The notes under the pieces: generated by a model
What the model was told of the DNA's origin: nothing
What the model saw: the letters and a program-made list of their open reading frames with translations, nothing else
The model's database searches: none
In this document: one piece after another, positions 25,696 to 37,850 of the stretch
Layout of the letters: every line of letters begins with the position of its first letter
Numbering within the stretch: position 1 is the first letter of the stretch
Made by a program: the position numbers and the translations under genes
DNA from: Varroa destructor
Taxonomy: Eukaryota; Arthropoda; Arachnida; Mesostigmata; Varroidae
Length of the DNA: 64,000 bases
Assembly (NCBI RefSeq): GCF_002443255.2
Contig: NW_019211456.1
Coordinates: forward strand, 39,845,891 to 39,909,890
Direction: 5' to 3'

Positions 25696-28600
25696 TCATT
25701 TTACAGAGTTGTAGATAATGAGAATTAAGATAGCCAGTGCTATGATGCCTGAGCCGATGAGACAGATCTGCTTCCTTCGTGCACGCTCCTGGTGATGACG
25801 GGCCTGACTTAGTTGTTCGGCCCCCTCGGCCACCCGGATGGTGGCGCTATCGACGCTCGCTTCAATCGAGTCAATCACTTCGCCCTGCTCGTGGACCATT
25901 GTGGCGAGTTCCTTGAATATGACATTCACGTCAATTATGTTTTGTTCAAGCTCGCTGACTTGTTCTTCCCATTGACGCACTATTTCCGTATTCGGGTCCT
26001 CCTTCATTATGAGAATTTGTTGGTAGCCACTTGACGGCTGGGCCTGCTGTTGCGTCTGCTGCTGCCCAGGCCGTGTGCTGGGCGGAGGTGGCAGCTGACC
26101 TCCAAGCTCGATGAGATTGCCACGCTGACTGGCTGCACGGGCTCGCCGAACCTCTGCGCGACCCTGATCTACCTCTTTATGTTGGATTGACTGGAACGCT
26201 TTGAGCGAATCAGAGAAATCGCTGGCTAGCCGATCTTTGACAATTTTGTTCTTGGCTCCCGAGTTATTGGCCGACAACTCTTTGAGTAGTTTATTTGTGT
26301 CCTTCGCTAGCTGATTGGTGTAACTTTGCATTTTACTCAATTGCTGTCGGACGGACTCATTGTCGGATGACGGCGCCGACTGCAGTTGCATAATCATCTG
26401 CTGCATAGAGTTGACATTCTGCGAGATCTTGCGAATGTTTGTCGTGATCGTCTGGAATCATTGGGCGCAATCAGGCAAAGTGCAAACACCAGAGAAACGA
26501 GAAACGTCAGTTATTTATTAGATAACATAGATAAGAGATCATTATTAAGTAACACTAACCAATGTATGGCAAAGTATTAGGTTGTCGAAAAGGTATTGAC
26601 GGTTTTTCATCCAAAATTAAAGCAATTTTTTAATAATATTTTAAAACTTAATATGAGATATTCTGATCGATGATCATTTGCCATTTTTCAAATATCATCA
26701 TAATCCAATCACTATAAAACGTCTTTAGTTTGTGAATGAAAAACTGTCACAAGTAATTTTTGCGCCATTTTACTAAAATAAAATTAAAACAATCCACAGG
26801 GTTTTGCAGAAACCGAAACAGATGCTGATAGTCTGATGATGCAAAATTTTAAGTTAAATTATTATTATTAAAAGTTCTCCTCAAATCTTGCAATGTTTGC
26901 TGGTTAGCTAAAAATTTGTGTTATCTGGCACTGTAGTGGTGGAATACGATGCGCTTTTGTCCACTTGTATAAATCGATTTTTTCAGTAGCTTCTTATAAT
27001 CATGTTTGTTGTTGGCAGCAGAAATTCAAATAAATTACTTTGTCAAGCGACAGCAGCTCATATACACGATTGTATTCCAAAGCTGTCAAATATATAGCAT
27101 AACCTTCTTTCGGATCAGTCCAAGCAGTTTTTGTGAACCTTTTCCCGCTGTGGCTATGACCTTTTTCGCTCATTGTCTTATATAATCGACTTCTTATAAA
27201 CCCGTCATCAAACGAAAAACCTCGATTTTGTTGCATTTCTGTGAAGCCTTAGGGATGGAAACACGATTGAGTGAATTCTGTTTCGTCAAGTCGTATAGCA
27301 CCCAAACATCAGCCCTCCTTTTGTAGCTAGCTTTTTCCAAATGGCTTTGAAGTCTTCGGTGGTGGATGCTTAGTTTTCAGGCGGCGCCATGGCTACTCAC
27401 GTGTCAGTGTAGCTTAACTTTTTTCGTGATTGGTCAACCATTACGAGGGCAGCTTTCATATCGAAACTTCCCGAGCGAAAGCGACAGAACCATCTCTGGA
27501 CCGTTTCTTTTTCGACAACGCATGTTGGCGTTTCCATATGAGCCTGAGCAGCATTTGTTCGTTTATCGTAATAAAATTTAAATTATAGCGAATGTTTCAT
27601 TTACTTTTAAGGCATTTATAAAGCCTTTCCAACAATTAAAGAATATCTACTAGTGCCAAGTCTCGGCTTTTATGGTACCAGCACTGACTCATATTGTCTG
27701 AAATTCGAAAGCACCTAAAAAATCGTTTATATTTTTCCGCCACTGAATACTTCGATAGATATACAAATAGTATATAAATATTTGGCAGTAAAGCAACACT
27801 ATTTAGTATACAGCTGTAATATATCCGTAATAATCAATTCGTTTTTTAACTACGATAACAAAAACAATCGAATAAAAAAAAAGAGTCAAAATTGTTTTTA
27901 TTTTGTCAGTTGCAAAACAAGAGTACCAAAATGTCGAACAATATCATTTCCACTCTTTTATAAGTTTGATCGATTGCCCTCGCAGACTACAGCGAAGGAG
28001 ATATCGAGCATTTCGGCAAAGCAACTTTGGCTAAATGCTTGCTGTAAATATAAAAATGTGATATTTTTTTTTATCCTTATATATTGCTGGGTGGTACAAG
28101 TCATCGTTTTTGTTAGAGTTAAATCAAGGTAAAACTTTACTACCATGAGTAACATTTATTCTGCACCAAGATCTTCAGCTTTCTTTGCATATCATCAGTA
28201 AGGGGCTTTAGTGTTCATAAAATCTGGTAAAAACAATTACACTGTCGTCTACACGTCGATATTTCTTTTAATCACTTTTTCTACGATCCTCCATTGGGTT
28301 GAAACATTTTTGTTTACAAGCAATTATCCACAGTTGTAAGCTGTGGATAATTGCCTGTAAACAACCCTTGTAAATAACGCATTGTACCACTATCGCCAAT
28401 GGTTTTCTTTTCTTTTTTGTAATATATCATGCAACGATGACGGCCAATAATGCAATTTCACTGTTACAAATGCGTTTAAATTAAACACTAGCAACTACTA
28501 GACGTGCTACCCCAAAAACCAGACTTCCTTTTTGAGTTGCCTCTTTTAACAACTACAGGAATAATAACAATTCAAGCGATCATTTACGCCTTATCAGCAT

Positions 28601-31600
28601 TATTAATATATATTAAGTCATCGAGAGATCGGATGACCAAGTCTTATCCACCAAGAAGTGTTCCGCAAGCGATGAGTTGATCTTAAAAGCCATTGAATCG
28701 TTCAGATGAAACTGCTAGCGACTACCTTTGCCGTTGCTTAGGTTCCACGTTGTTCTCATGATCGCGTTTGCCTGCTAATGTCAGGGACACGTGGCGGTTT
28801 AGGTCCGAATCCGGGCATGTCTATTTCATATCGGGAGTCAGCTGCCGAAAGAATGCTCAACGGTTGATGCCGGTAAATTCGAAACATTTACTGTTCCCCA
28901 TTATGATTAAACATTCTAGTACAAGTCGTAGCATTTGATAAGCATATTTTGCGACCTCCAGTTCAATCCGGAGTCCAGGTCTATCCGTGCCTGTATTTTC
29001 CTATATATATGTCAAATATCTGTAACCTGGAGTCTAAATAAAGGTGAAAAGATGCCGTCTTAGAAAGGCTTCCTTGCTGGCACAACGAATCTGCGTCTAC
29101 ATTAAACCTTTTCGAGCATATTGTCAAGTACATGATACTTTTAACGCTTCATCTAAAAATTTGATTTCTATTATAAATGACTACATTACTTTTCAGTTGA
29201 ATATTTTAAAATAATATGATTAACAACATCGAATATTTAGATTACAATGAATTGGCTATAATGATGCACAGTGATTAAGAGATCTGTGAGGACTCAACTA
29301 CGTATTTCTGTACCCAGTAACTATTTAATTATCTGATCTATGAGAATAACGAGTTCTCATGGTTATCCTATATTAGCGCGTAAGTGTCGGCTCGTCCAGA
29401 GCTACTTCACGGTTGCAAGACTCGAGCGGTTTCAAACTACGAATCATAAGCATACCAAATTTGGCAAATATCTACATAAAACTGCTGAACATCTGTAGCT
29501 ATAAGCTGACTAACTATTACTGGACAATGTTGAGCACAGAAATAAGGACATCGTTTAATGCTGAAAATTAAGGCTCAGTGATTATGTTTTTGTTTTTCGA
29601 AAGTGAAAGTACTTTTGGAATACTTCGAAAACTGATGAAAACATTGAATAAACAAGCCGTAGGCGAAACGACAGTTTGCTACTAATATAATCATCTTAGA
29701 AAATTAAAAACCATGAAGAAGGTGACTATATTTTAACACCTTAGGCGAAAGAACAAGTTCCTACGTCACCGAAGCTTGTGAGCAAATCAAAATATGAACT
29801 ATAAGCTCTCTGAAAATTCAATGTGCGATTTTCCGGAATACGTATTACAAAATTGTAACAAAAACAGTAAAGATGAAAAACAAACGATTAAATGCTCGTA
29901 AGCTGAGTTAAAAATGGATGGAAATACGTATAGTGTACTCGAGGCAATATGACAAAAAAACCTGGAATATATCTTCGCTATAGGCGAAACACAGGTCAGT
30001 CTGTACAGCCTACTAGAGGAAGATGAGGCGAGAGAGTGGCGTGAAACGGAAGTGAGCAATTTAAGAAAATGGTCAATGCTGTCAGATCATTCGAAATCCT
30101 AAAGAATTTTACGTGTAGGGCGGCGATCGATAGCATACGATCTCGTCGCCATACTTCAATCACAACCCGAATCGAAGAAAACAGAATCGAGATATGGCAT
30201 TAGCTCTCAAACTCTAGTTATTTAACACACCCGAAATATTGCTCTTCAGTTTTATACTATGTAAAAGTTTCACAAGCCCTTTAAGCTACTAAACTCAAAA
30301 CAACCTAACAGATTAGCCTAAATTATCTTACGCCACCGAAAATAGCGGGTAATGCGCAACTCATGCTCAGAGCTAACCTCTTCCAAATGTCACTCTAATG
30401 AGTACGGTAAACCCGAGACCAGATATGTAACCTGGCGTATGTTCGTTTATAAGAACGGTGGTCTTTTTCACCATGTCAAACAACCGACCTTAGCTTTAAT
30501 CCCAGTAGCTATAACATGCTGCTTTCAGGTCAGCTATTCCAACTAATTGAATTCGATGCTTTAAAGAACGCTTAACAATGCTCAACGAAATACGATTGGC
30601 ACGGTATGTGATCTGTCCTCCGTACAGTTCGCACCTTATCTGTATATTTTTTGATTGAATCTAGAATCACATTTCTAAATGCTATGATACCTATGATTTT
30701 AATCAAACAAAAAACTGTTTATATAGTAACATATCATTTTTGTAAGTAGGTCACGTAGTTCTTACAGTATCTAGGCAACCGATTTTGGGTGATTTAATTA
30801 CCACCCAGGTTTTAGGAACCCGCTATCAAACATTTCCTTTCCTCCTGACTTAAGAGATTCCACAAGTCAAAATGACTGCATTAGTACGGCCTGTCTATCA
30901 TAGAATAGACACAGGCTGCCGTGCCATGAGATGTGTCGGACTGCTCCTTAATTTAGTATACATACCACTGACGAGCTTGGACACGTCACTGCATCTTAAC
31001 TAAAGACTCAATTAGCGACGAACAGCTAATCAGACCGACGTTCAGCGCCAGCAGTATCGTTGCGAGTACTTAGCTTTGCGTGTGATAGTGGCAGCTGAGG
31101 TGTACATAATAATCTTAGTGAGTGAACTGAATTCAAGCTCAACAAAACCGGTTAAAATGACCATTCTAAAGGTTTTTCACAACGGGATAAAATTGACCGC
31201 GTTACATTTCATAGCTGCTAAAGATGATAAATTTTCTCATACACTACTACGTGTAAGCGTCTGTATATTGTGGTCTGGTTGTAACATTGAGCTTATTAAG
31301 TAGCCATGCAAGCAATAAATTAATGAGTAATCACACGTTCAACACATATGAAAGAGTTCATAAGCATAGGACGCGTGTCATGATGGATACTTACGTGTTG
31401 TTTGCTTAATACATTGAAAAAGATAGGACGTTCCCATTGTAATTTTTTTGCGTAATTCGCAACAAATTCCGTTGAACGCCACGTTAGTGATGCTTGTGGA
31501 GAGACAGATCTGGGTAAAAAATAAGCAAATTAATTCAAGTTAACGCATCCAGGAAATAAAAAAAATAATGAGTTTTTTGGAATCCGTTCAAAACCAAATC

Positions 31601-34600
31601 AAAGCGCGGAACACAAGGCCAAAAGAAGGATTAAGGTGCTTACTAAAACTTTGTAAACAGTATTATATCAAGCAGCTATAGCCTCTACGTATTGATACCA
31701 GTCGGCTCATAGCATCCAGCAGTACTACAAACGCGGCGAGTTTTCGCATGGATGAAAATCGTTATGGATTTTGATAAATCGTAAACTGCAGAGCCAATGA
31801 ATGTATTACTGAAATACGGTCTAGATGCAACTACCTGATGAACAGCTGCCGCACCTAGGAGAAGAATATCGTAATAATAGTCGTAGGACCAGATAAGCTC
31901 TAGCTCGAAGACTGTGTACTTTCTCAAATTATATAATAAATCGAAGCGAACTAGATGAGCTGCTTAGCTAATCACCACCATCACTGTACTTGTATCTTAG
32001 GAAGGCAATTCCTACCAGTTATTTTCCACACAGAAAATCATAACTGAATGGTGTATTCATTGTTTACAACAATGACCGCCATCTATTTACTACCATTAGT
32101 GTCGCACAAATGTTCTAAATCGGTCATATTTAGTCAGAACAGAATTCCCTGTTAGTATTTTATCTTATTAGCAAACAATGAAAGCCTATCATTGAAGTGA
32201 AAAGGCATAAAACAATAGTTAAACGACATAAAATTCATGCGTAAACACTTAACACTGAACATGAATAATACGCTCGAAAACCCTGCCAGGTTAGGTGGAT
32301 TTATCATTGAATACTCGACACCCGAAAGAAGACTGACTCGTAACTATCACCGATGACAATCATTAAATCTGTTTATAGAGAATCGTCATAGTTAAAAAAA
32401 TATAACTTTTCATTAACAAATTGTTTTGCATATCTTTAGGAAAAATACTCCTTGACGATACGATATATCAACCAAGACAGACCCATGGTCTGTAGAAAAA
32501 AACGAAATTTTTAGTGCCGATAAGCGCATTTGAGGCTTTCTGGAATAGTCTGTGAACAGAAAAGCTCAATTTGGTTGTTGTGGAATAATCATTGTCAGCC
32601 TGAAATTTCAGTGTCGACAACATTAACTTTGAGACAGATGTTTTTATCGATTTTCTAAGGCCTAACCGTTACCCACAACGTATAGCCATTGTTTAATAAT
32701 TTGTTGGCATATGTAAGATTGCTGCTAATGGTACAGACTATGCTTTTTTGACTGTAAACTTGCTTAGGAAGCCTATCTATATTGCCTTCCTACAATTGAA
32801 GAACTGTTTTAAGTCGCGCCAGGTATTCAAGATTAGTCAGGCACGGTGGTCGAACTCTGAAAACGTTTCTAAATAAAATAAGCTCTAAAGTTATTCACAG
32901 AAAAATGTCTCAGTCTTCACTGAAGACGCTGCTCCGCCACGATGTTACTAGAAAAAAAGCGTGATTCATATTTCAGTACGATGGAACTCAAACATTATTG
33001 GTGCAAGAAAAAACGCTAGATGCGTTCCAGAACGATTCAGTCAGCCCTGAATATTGAAAATCGGTATTGGTAAATGGATGCGCATCAAAAAACGGGAATT
33101 TTCAAAACACAAGTCCAACGAAAATCCTGGTTTGGATACATGGATCAAAATTACACCCCACTGAACCGACGATAACTAGTGACAAAAGTACACTAGCTTC
33201 CGTCAAAGCGAATAAAAATCAAATTGCATAAAAAGCCTATCAGTCAAAACCACGTTCTTAGTATAGGTTTGCGTCGTTTATGTACCCTAGCTAAGTCTGA
33301 GGAAGTGAAATTTTATTAGCTCGGATGCTATTGGGCTTTTACTATTTTTATTATTAGCACGATTGAAGCAAGTACATCATTAGCTTCAACAGCCACATAA
33401 ATCAACAAAATCAAAATTATACTAAGTCCCAAACAGCTAATTTCATAAATTAGGAAAAACCCTAATCTGACGTTTTGTAAACAAAATATTCCAGTGCAAG
33501 TGAAGCGGCCTATATCACTTGCTTCGTATCAAACACTTACCGAACGTTTAATTCTTAACTTGTTGTTAGTCACCTTAGATAGTATTGATAGCCTCGAATA
33601 AAATAAATATTAGACAGTCTTGATAGCGTCGAATAAATTAGATATTTTAAGTTTTACATCCAATACTCGAGCCATTAGGCGTTGCTTCAGAGGGCTCGCT
33701 CTTAGAACGAAACTAAGTCTTTAGACAGCCTTATTCGGACTTTATTTTTTTTATTTTTACATACCCTTAATTTCAATAGGCAGACACGTAACTATTGTAT
33801 TGCATCTTACAGAAATGATGACGACATCGAATAACGCCTACAAAATCTCTAGGCTAAAGTAGCAAATATTTTTATAGCTCTTGCATATTCTACCAAAATT
33901 TCTCATTAATTTGAGTGCAATCAAAGACGTAACCACTAATTTGCTCCATCAATTATCGCAAAAGACTGCTAGTGAGGCACCGCGTGCAAAATTATATATT
34001 ACGCTCAACATGTAACGGGTTTAATGTCTGAACACTTCCCGAAAACCTAGGGACATATTATTAATTAGTACCGAACGATACATGATGCTTTAAAAATACC
34101 ATGCATGTCGTTGGAACTTTAGAATGTAAATCTAAAAACAACAAAATATCGTACAGAGGCGTAGCCTTAGGGTGACCCAAACGATTGGTTGATTGCTTGA
34201 TAGAACTGTACTTCCTAACGAAATCCCTCTCGCTTCGCAAGGTATCATAAACATCGTGAGATTATTCACGTATGCAACAGAAGCTTGTGGAGGGAACAGA
34301 AACCGAAGGACGGGTCTGCAATAGGAAGAGTTCCCTAATATCACTACATTTGAAAACGTCCGCACAAACTCCGTGCTGCTGCAATCCGCCGCCCGTTTGG
34401 TTATTTTATTTGCAAAAATCTTTTTCAATCTGTGTTGCTAACTAAATAGTACTCGAGCAGTATGCAGTTCTTGAGAAATATCTGGAAATATTTAAATAAC
34501 ATCTAAAAAAACTAACCAAAAAAAATAGAGGCGCAGAAAGGAATCAATATGCGTCTTCAGATGCTCATCATCAAATGATAGCTACGTTCAGTTAATAATG

Positions 34601-35355
34601 ACTGCATACGAATAACCCACCCGTATGAGGTTTGAAAAAGAAGTCATAGTCTGTGTTGCGTTAATAGATAAACAGCTTCAACCTACAGCGGTTGTTATTG
34701 GCCTCGTATGACATTACACGGTCAGCTTGTTCTATAGATATGATGAAGGCGCTCGTTATCCCCGACTCATGTGACTGCACAGATTATCCGTTAAGCTCGA
34801 TCTGTATCTCTGCGTAGTTCAGTTTTTACCCACTAATAATAACAATGATATATTACGAAAGAAACAACTCGAACTGCATTTATTTAAGCCACACTGCATC
34901 CGTGATGATAACTGATTCCATTAAGTGACAGCGGGTGACGTGGACAAATCGACTCCATATCCACCCGGTTGAGCTCTAGCCCTCTCATCTGAGACACGGC
35001 CACTTTAGCGAGGAATTCTGTCTTTGTAGCAGAAATCTGTCTGCCGCACTGCAGAATCTTTTACACTCATCAAGGGATAGCAATTTACCTTGGAAAAAAT
35101 TAAGCACCGAACACACAAGCTAACTTTCACCCTTTTTTATTCATATTCTATTCATCTCTCATTTCAGTTATCTATAAAATTAACTTTGTTTTATTAGCTG
35201 ATAAATGACAACACGTACATTAGCTGTACACAGTCATGACCGCATCTGATCTTAGTAGTGGTGGAATTGGTATTGATCGATGATAATCATTGAAGCCCAA
35301 TTGTAAATCAACAAACCTGCGTGAGTTGGTCGACATCTCCTTGTGACTGGTACAT
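25696..35355 (-). CDS. STX7: Endosomal Qa-SNARE, syntaxin-7/12 type
   Basis: A Qa-SNARE for fusion in the endosome-lysosome pathway (Drosophila Syx7/avalanche, vertebrate STX7/STX12). Two coding exons, 35355-35317 and 26451-25696, join in phase 0 to give 264 aa. The first encodes only MYQSQGDVDQLTQ; its 5' part (from 35403, after TTTCAG) is untranslated and has an in-frame TGA before the ATG. Residues ~14-115 are the Habc bundle (ITTNIRKISQNVNSM, KMQSYTNQLAKDTNKLLKEL). A Gln/Pro-rich linker follows (131-155). The SNARE helix spans ~165-232 and includes DVNVIFKELATMVHEQGEVI with the zero-layer Gln at 202. The C-terminal anchor is 241-260, with four residues after it. The 8.9 kb intron carries a mariner copy. 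STX7 versus STX12 cannot be separated by eye. Confidence 0.92.
26577..27764 (-). mobile_element. Degenerate mariner (Tc1/mariner) transposon
   Basis: The transposase runs on the minus strand. From the N-terminal side I read AAQAHMETPTCVVEKETVQ, then RWFCRFRSGSFDMK (helix-turn-helix part), VYELLSLDKVIYLNFCCQQQ (a mariner core motif), SSDYQHLFRFLQNP and DWIMMIFEKWQMIIDQN near the C-terminus. Pieces fall in different frames with stops between them, so it is inactive. One end reads TTAGGTTGTCGAAAAGGTATTGACGG after a TA. The other end, reverse-complemented, has a decayed relative (CTATCGAAGTATTCAGTGGCGG). Total length ~1.2 kb is normal for a mariner. The right boundary is approximate. Confidence 0.8.
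28310..28364. repeat. Near-perfect inverted repeat, 24-bp arms
   Basis: The arms at 28310-28333 and 28341-28364 pair over 24 bp with one mismatch around a 7-nt loop (ttgtaag). The left arm contains GCAATTATCCACAG. The flanks do not extend the pairing. It lies inside the syntaxin intron. Confidence 0.85.
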
Positions 35356-35403
35356 GATGAGGCCGGAGAAGTTGGCTGCCCTGTTGGGGCTGCCTAATCG
35401 TCA

Positions 35404-37517
35404 CTGAAATTGTTAACAACGACGACAAGATAATTCCACGTCAACGATGACACCTTGTCTTTGTTTTGGTCTTCGCAGCTGCCGGTGGAAAAAGATGACG
35501 AACTGAGTAGCTATAGCTTTTATCGTCCAGGATTGTCTGGCGTACGACTTCGTTCACTAACCAAAACAGCAAGAAAACGTAGTTTACGTCGTCACGTAAA
35601 TGCGTATCAATCGATGCGTACTATTTATGCCACGATGATACAGCAGGAGACAGACACACCGAGACAAATCAGCACTAAGAGCACCAGCTAGCGCTGGTCT
35701 CCTGGAAATCCTTAACAAGCTGCTACAACACCACTGTTGACTAGATGGTATACGAATTTAATCGAAGGAGTTTCGCATAGACAACTACCCACTAATTTGG
35801 GTTGTTCTTAGCAGAGCGACTGCTGTTTCCATACACACAGAGATTACAGTGGTTCCCCTGTAAATGCTTACCAGACAGCGATTTACATCGAGTCTTGTTT
35901 ACGCCAATTGGGGAGGGGGGCGGGGGGTATTTTGTCATTCGCCGTCTTCGTTCTACAAATAAAGGGTATCTCTAAGTGAAAGTATGCGAAATTTTCAAAC
36001 ATATATAGAATATATTTGTAGGTGAACCTTTTTTGTCGGACACCAGCCAGCTAAGCCGGTTCATGAACAGACAGCTGCTACCCCTTTGATAGCAAAACGC
36101 GGCTGGCTTTACTTATAATCGAGACAAAACTAAGTGTACTGATAAACCCTACGCTGGTCAGATATAAGCAGAAACCATTTATCGGCCCCAAATATCTACT
36201 GATGGAACCTGTCAGGAATATCGTTACTGCAAGGTGGCTGTTATTCTGGATTTTGTGCATTCAAATTTGCCGCTACTCTGTTAGCGGAGCGCTCTCCTCC
36301 TTTCCATGGGCTCGGCAACCTTTAAATTTCGAATAGTCGTTTGTTTTGCTGGTGATACCGCTTTCTCTGCTATCCTGCGTGGTGGTTGTACTTTCATCCA
36401 TCGCCGTCAATAGCACCGCTACAGCCAGCGGAGGCAGCCAATAACACACTATCCCTTTGTTGTCATCTAACAGAGTGACTGAACGACCGTTGATCAAAGA
36501 GATAGATGGTGACGATGTGTCGATGGTCCTTTATGCAGTAGTAGCGCCTCTCACCGTTCCAGTAGCCAATGGGTGTCCGGTTCAAGTGGTTGTAGCGGCG
36601 GTCAAACTGAGATCGGCTAGCTGTGAAGGCATTATCCTGCACTTGCGATCTGCGGGAATATGCGACCGCCGTGTGAAGCTCGATGACAGAAACACAACAG
36701 AGGAAAAACGAAAAAAGCAAAATTGAAAAGATACATCGACGACGACACTCGTGTATCATTCTGCTGCTAGTACGAAACGCCTAATAGTTCGTCGGCATTT
36801 CGAGTCAGCCGCCAGAATATGTGTTTACCAGCAGTACAGCTATTGAGATGTCTCGTACCGAAGTAAAGCTGCTGACTGATCTAGACCGTTTGTTCATTTC
36901 GTTTAACACATGCTTTATAAATATTACAGCATATATCTATCTGGGTGCAGGAGTGTATACAGGAGTCTGTACGGGATGTAGAAAACATGTGTGAGAATGG
37001 CTGTGAATGTATATCGTGCCTCTATACATATATATATACATATATCTAAATGAGTGTATACATTTTTCTCTTATCGTGTTGAGCCCACTCGGTTTCATTG
37101 TTAAATCGAGCTCACGAGATACCCTCACTTTTTTCCTCAATTCATTAATACAACTGGGAGCCAACCAGCAAAGCGTATCTGCACGAATATCTGCGATTAA
37201 CATAGCCCCGTATGTTCGGATCATCTTATCGGTAACAACCAGCTCTCCGCCGCTGAAGCATGGGTTCCTATCTACTATTTAGTGAAAAATTGACTAAAGA
37301 CACTACACCGGTCGGTGTATCATTATTTTGCGAAACTAAAGACAAGCAATTCCATTGATCCAACACTTTTTTATCCCAGTGTTTATTCTTGTAGCTAACA
37401 GTAGTCTCTCGGTGCAGGTGTCTCGATGTTGAGTGACTGCTCGATGTGTTTGGGAGCGCAAGTGTGTGCTATTGTTATTGTTGTGTATGTCCTCGGTACG
37501 AGTCGCTGTTGAAGTAG
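35404..37517. other. Divergent interval between syntaxin and DHHC genes
   Basis: It must hold the first untranslated exon and promoter of the syntaxin gene (minus) and the promoter of the DHHC gene (plus). Parts around 36.3-36.7 kb are richer in CG than the rest. ORFs on both strands (35455-35691, 36273-36759, 36937-37282) have no family match. I could not fix a transcription start. Confidence 0.45.
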
Positions 37518-37850
37518 TTGGTCATGCTGCTAGCCAGTTGTGAAACGATAGCAGAACGTGGTTGCTGTTCTGAGTGGCTTTTGTCGTATGTAGCTTTTCC
37601 AGCATGTAGGCATAGCCCCGGTGATGTGAGGGCATGTGCTGCGCAAGTTGTGCCACTTACGACTAGCCGCTGCGTCGAGCTTAAACCTGAAGAAACAACG
37701 ACAGCAGCAGCAGCGGTTAGCAGTCACCCATTATTCGTTGACTGGTTGGCCGCCACCATTTGTTCCTCAGAGCATTCGTATCCCTCATCGCCGCTGGCGG
37801 TGTCAAACCTCTGCTCTTTGCGAGGTCTAGTTAGCGCGCTCGTACAATGA
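37518..37850 (+). promoter_or_regulatory. 110-codon upstream ORF ending on the DHHC start codon
   Basis: An open frame of 110 codons starts at 37518 and stops with TGA at 37848-37850, sharing ATGA with the ATG of the DHHC gene (37847). If the 5' UTR starts upstream of 37518, translation of this frame would end exactly at the main start, an arrangement that permits reinitiation. The peptide (MVMLLASCETIAERGCCSEW at its start) has no recognised domain. Whether the region is transcribed is unknown. Confidence 0.35.

Larger units (their letters stand above)
26452..35316 (-). other. Large intron of the syntaxin gene
   Basis: A mariner remnant occupies the end near the second coding exon (26577-~27764). 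A 55-nt near-perfect hairpin lies at 28310-28364. Otherwise the sequence is AT-rich with no coding region I can support. ORFs such as 29799-30059, 31685-31927 and 34132-34428 have no recognisable content. Confidence 0.6.

Noticed and set aside
25813..26034. Plus-strand ORF of 73 codons
   Set aside because: It is the antisense shadow of the syntaxin coding exon.
28760..28830. tRNA-like B-box (ggtccgaatccgggc) and CTGCTAA loop
   Set aside because: The anticodon stem does not pair and no A-box is placed correctly. At best a decayed tRNA-derived repeat.
28950..29000. T-arm-like stem (ctccagttcaatccggag)
   Set aside because: An isolated short stem with no tRNA body around it.
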